From positions 1 to 52,645 of the forward strand of contig JAHHRS010000008.1 in the NCBI GenBank assembly GCA_020025675.1: DNA of 52,645 bases. Reading direction: 5' to 3'. Below, piece by piece: positions 50,281-52,645 of this stretch. The translations under genes and the position numbers were made by a program. Positions within the stretch are counted from its first letter, which is position 1, and each line of letters begins with the position of its first letter. This stretch comes from Oscillospiraceae bacterium (GTDB taxonomy: Bacteria; Bacillota; Clostridia; Oscillospirales; Oscillospiraceae). A model generated the notes under the pieces. It saw only the letters and a program-made list of their open reading frames with translations, was not told the DNA's origin and ran no database searches.

Positions 50281-51035
50281 GCCCTGTGACCTCCTGCTAT
50301 ATTTGTATTATACAGTTTAGGAGATATATTTAGATAGGGCACTACCGTATGTTCCGGCAAGGTACAGGCAATATCCGTAATCTGTTCCATAAGATAATGG
50401 CATATTCTGTTTCGCTCCTCTTCTATCGGCACACCGTGGTTAAATTGAATTGGTTTACCAAGGTACATCTTTTTTAGCTTAGGCGCAATGTACATAGGAA
50501 CAAAGGAAACTTCTTTTTTTGTCTTTTTATAATAGAACCGTGCTGTATCCACAAATTTCGTCTGAAAGTCACATAAAATGTGATTATATTTCCGGTCATG
50601 CTCAGGGAAAATTATTATATTCTCGCCGTTCTCCATAGCCCTGATTGTATTTCTGAATGTGCTTATTATCCTTGTATCATGGTAAACACCGATAGTGTGA
50701 GCATTATTAAAGATACACACAGATAAAGGTACGATTGCATAGGACAGGAGCTTATAAAACCACTGAATATGCTTCGGCTTATAAGGCCAGAAATCCTTAT
50801 AAGCATATTCCTGCACCTCGTCTGCGTTCATCATCTGACCTGCACACCAGATACGGCGCTCACCGGGAAAAAACAATTCACACGCAAGAGGGCCGTGCAT
50901 CTGGGAGTGATTACCAACGATAATGGCCGGCTCTCTCGGAAGATTTTCTATGCCGACTAATTCATACCTTCCGTAGAAGGTCAGTACAAGCCGCCTTATA
51001 ACTCGGAAAGCGGCAGAATTTTTTGAATTGCTCAT
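50277..51035 (-). CDS. PlsC-like lysophospholipid acyltransferase
   Basis: 252 residues. Acyltransferase block I reads NHSQMHGP, a variant in which the Asp of HX4D is Gly; block III is IIFPEHDRKYN, and FVPMYIAPKLKK follows. This variant family is known to me from clostridia but has no fixed substrate. Upstream hydrophobic stretch is short. Predicted to transfer an acyl chain to a lysolipid, with the PAP2 enzyme acting on the product or substrate. Weak ribosome site. Confidence 0.8.
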   Translation of the reverse strand: MSNSKNSAAFRVIRRLVLTFYGRYELVGIENLPREPAIIVGNHSQMHGPLACELFFPGERRIWCAGQMMNADEVQEYAYKDFWPYKPKHIQWFYKLLSYAIVPLSVCIFNNAHTIGVYHDTRIISTFRNTIRAMENGENIIIFPEHDRKYNHILCDFQTKFVDTARFYYKKTKKEVSFVPMYIAPKLKKMYLGKPIQFNHGVPIEEERNRICHYLMEQITDIACTLPEHTVVPYLNISPKLYNTNIAGGHRA

Positions 51036-51192
51036 ATAAATTACATCTCTTTTGAAATAGCAGTATTGATAAATAAGTTAATAAATATTTTAAATTGACC
51101 GGTACAATTTGTCAACAACCTGAAACTCCCGTTTTGCTCAAACTGTGCACCGGAGCTAAATTGTCTAATATGGGGCTAAGATGAACCTTTAC

Positions 51193-51759
51193 TCAGTCTG
51201 TACAAGTCGGCTTATCATTCTCTGTATCCCAGCGCATACGGATAGCTCCGTCAAAGTCTTTCCAAACGAAAATACCATTTTCAAAAGCAATATATCCATG
51301 CCAGCTTTTGTCCTTAGGAAGAGACACAGAACCGGGATTTAAGTACCAATAACCATGATTTACGCAGGCAGGAATATGTGTATGTCCGCCCAGAAGAATA
51401 TCGCCGTTTTGCAATTTTGGCGGATTATTCTCTCCGAATACATGTCCATGGGTTGCATAAATAGTTTTTCCTGCTTCGAACATAACGCAGTAGTCAGCCA
51501 TCACAGGAAAATCCAGAACCATTTGATCCACTTCGGCATCACAATTTCCCCGCACAGATAAAATCTTTTTTGCTAAAGGATTGAGCATTGAAATAACGTC
51601 CTTCGGCGAATAATCACGGGGCAGCTCATTTCTCGGGCCGTGATATAGAATATCCCCTAAAAGAAGCAATTTTTCTTGTTTTTCTCTCTCAAAAGCCTCT
51701 AAAAGTTTGCTTGTATAGTATGCAGATCCGTGAAGATCTGATGCAATCATTATTTTCAT
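51193..51759 (-). CDS. yfcE: Metallophosphodiesterase YfcE
   Basis: 188 residues from the ATG at 51759 after AGGAGGT (a longer in-frame start is ignored). Calcineurin-like motifs: IASDLHGS, LLGDILYHGP, VRGNCD, THGH and GGHTHIP. Dimetal enzyme of the YfcE/MJ0936 group that hydrolyses phosphodiesters; the cell substrate is not known. Monocistronic. Confidence 0.92.
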   Translation of the reverse strand: MKIMIASDLHGSAYYTSKLLEAFEREKQEKLLLLGDILYHGPRNELPRDYSPKDVISMLNPLAKKILSVRGNCDAEVDQMVLDFPVMADYCVMFEAGKTIYATHGHVFGENNPPKLQNGDILLGGHTHIPACVNHGYWYLNPGSVSLPKDKSWHGYIAFENGIFVWKDFDGAIRMRWDTENDKPTCTD

Positions 51760-51924
51760 AAGCTTACCTCCTGTTTTCTTTTTATAACATATCACGGAAT
51801 TGCCCTTTATTCAACGAATAAATTAACGCATATCTGTGCAAACAAATATACCGTTGTTTAAATTAAGGGTTTTATTAAATAATATTTATCGTGCCTAATC
51901 GTTGTTAAGGGACATTGTATACGT

Positions 51925-51960
51925 AAAAAACGCAGTAACTTAGATGTTACTGCGTTTTTT
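51925..51960 (-). terminator. Terminator after the small acidic protein gene
   Basis: A perfect 15-bp stem AAAAAACGCAGTAAC/GTTACTGCGTTTTTT with a 6-nt loop; symmetric, so it can work both ways, but the only gene ending toward it is on the minus strand. Confidence 0.85.
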
Positions 51961-52045
51961 CATGCTATGTCATTTTTATATTGCATATTTTCAGTCTCTG
52001 GGCGAAAATGCATCTTATATACCCGTAATTTTTTTATTTGCTATT

Positions 52046-52351
52046 TTAAAACTGAAAGCCGCAAAACTTTTCAGCCGTTTCTTCATCTACACATCTGCAA
52101 AAAATCTCAGCATATGAGGGATCAAGGGTTTCTTCAGCTTCACACGGTATGTAGTCGTCAAAATGAAACGGCGCATATGAATCACGGTAGTCACTGCGGC
52201 TGTAAATCTCTGAATCTGCAAGCGGATCATAGTCATCAAACTCGAAAGCGTCTATTTTAATCACCTTCCTTTTAAAGAAATTTTTTCGTTCTATAATTTT
52301 AAAGTTATTAATTCCTGCTTTTACAGTATCACCGCATTTTACTGTTGTCAA
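52046..52351 (-). CDS. Small acidic protein of unknown function
   Basis: A 101-codon frame from a TTG at 52351; the body is rich in Asp, Glu, Tyr and Phe (FEFDDYDPLADSEIY, FHFDDYIPCEAEE) with three Cys near the end. The start is doubtful: the TTG lies in what looks like a -35 box (TTGACA) and has no ribosome site. A good site AAGGAAGG sits at about 52265-52275 but is followed by ATT and ATA codons (GTG at 52264 touches it), so the real start may be 52264, 52255 or non-canonical. I recognise no family. Confidence 0.45.
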   Translation of the reverse strand: MTTVKCGDTVKAGINNFKIIERKNFFKRKVIKIDAFEFDDYDPLADSEIYSRSDYRDSYAPFHFDDYIPCEAEETLDPSYAEIFCRCVDEETAEKFCGFQF

Positions 52352-52522
52352 TGTTTTAGTTAAAATATACAGAATAAATTAAGATTTTATCTGCTTAGCG
52401 TCATAGTTTTGGGACATAATGACCAAAGGCTTACAGTATGCAGCCTGTACACCGCTCAAAGTGTCACTGCAGCCGGTCTTATACGCTGGTTCAGACAATG
52501 AATGAAATCTGAACCCTTGCAC

Positions 52523-52556
52523 AAAAAACGGAGCAAGCTACCCAAAGCCTGCTCCG
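52523..52556 (-). terminator. Terminator after tRNA-Leu
   Basis: Minus-strand stem CGGAGCA.GC/GC.TGCTCCG followed by T6, directly after the tRNA CCA. Confidence 0.85.
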
Positions 52557-52559
52557 ATC

Positions 52560-52644
52560 TGGTGCGGGCATGGGGAGTCGAACCCCAACACATCTCTGCA
52601 CGAGAACCTAAATCTCGCATGTCTACCAATTCCATCATGCCCGC
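52560..52644 (-). tRNA. tRNA-Leu, anticodon UAG
   Basis: Minus-strand 85-nt class II tRNA ending in encoded CCA (52560-52562). Acceptor GCGGGCA pairs with TGCCCGC; the D arm has GGAATTGGTAGAC; the anticodon loop TTTAGGT gives UAG (52608-52610); the variable arm TGCAGAGATGTGT region is long as in tRNA-Leu; the T arm has GGTTCGACTCC. Reads CUA and related leucine codons. Confidence 0.96.
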
Positions 52645-52645
52645 A

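Noticed and set aside
52352..52522. A minus-strand open frame of about 48 codons between the tRNA terminator and the small acidic gene
   Set aside because: Begins in the terminator T-run, has no ribosome site and shows no protein-like pattern.
52456..52638. A 60-codon minus-strand open frame
   Set aside because: It is a reading of the tRNA-Leu gene and its terminator.

Overview
The window reads as a chromosomal segment of a spore-forming, low-to-moderate G+C member of the Clostridia (Firmicutes). The evidence is a spoIIAA-spoIIAB-sigF operon, a T-box in front of valS, a yybP-ykoY type manganese riboswitch, strong AGGAGG-like ribosome binding sites, and TTGACA/TATAAT promoters. I see no phage, insertion sequence or CRISPR array; the gene order looks like a chromosomal backbone with a few recently decayed genes. 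A gut-type Oscillospirales/Eubacteriales host is a guess.

Layout. 1-5.7 kb: a membrane-anchored Lys/Pro-rich protein cut by the left edge, the PcrA helicase, and an XRE-TPR regulator followed by an MFS exporter whose two promoters carry the same upstream box. 5.7-11.8 kb: one minus-strand operon, aroF-aroB-aroA-aroC-(chorismate mutase/aroE/aroK fusion)-aroQ, which encodes all seven shikimate steps plus chorismate mutase with overlapping stop/start codons. 11.8-13.3 kb: the sporulation sigma-F operon. 13.6-26.6 kb: an FMN/FAD oxidoreductase, T-box-controlled valS, a CydDC-like ABC exporter pair, an atypical thioredoxin-reductase-like flavoprotein, glnS, and an ArsB/NhaD-like ion transporter behind a Mn2+ riboswitch. 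26.6-29.7 kb: a LysR regulator divergent from two short-chain dehydrogenases.

29.9-30.3 kb is the relic of a PHP phosphoesterase gene. 30.4-37.9 kb is an operon for a CUT1-type ABC importer (RDD membrane protein, ATPase, two permeases, binding lipoprotein) ending in two lipoproteins: one with an intact staphylococcal-nuclease-type domain and an OB-like domain, the other with an OB-like domain. Facing it, 38.2-40.9 kb encodes two tandem DHH/DHHA1 (NrnA-like) phosphoesterases and a SurE nucleotidase, and 43.2-44.3 kb encodes a fusion of a 5'(3')-deoxyribonucleotidase-like domain to a guanylate-kinase-like domain. Together these suggest a nucleic-acid scavenging system: cut outside, import, trim to mononucleotides, dephosphorylate or re-phosphorylate. 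This is inference from domain content and proximity and is the most novel-looking item here.

44.5-52.6 kb holds two small integral membrane proteins (DUF6512-like, YhhN-like), an alpha/beta hydrolase with a palindrome on its promoter, an FmdE-like protein and a methyltransferase separated by a region with two C4/G4 palindromes, a three-gene lipid operon (PlsC-like, PAP2, E2-like acyltransferase), a YfcE phosphodiesterase, an unidentified acidic small protein and tRNA-Leu(UAG).
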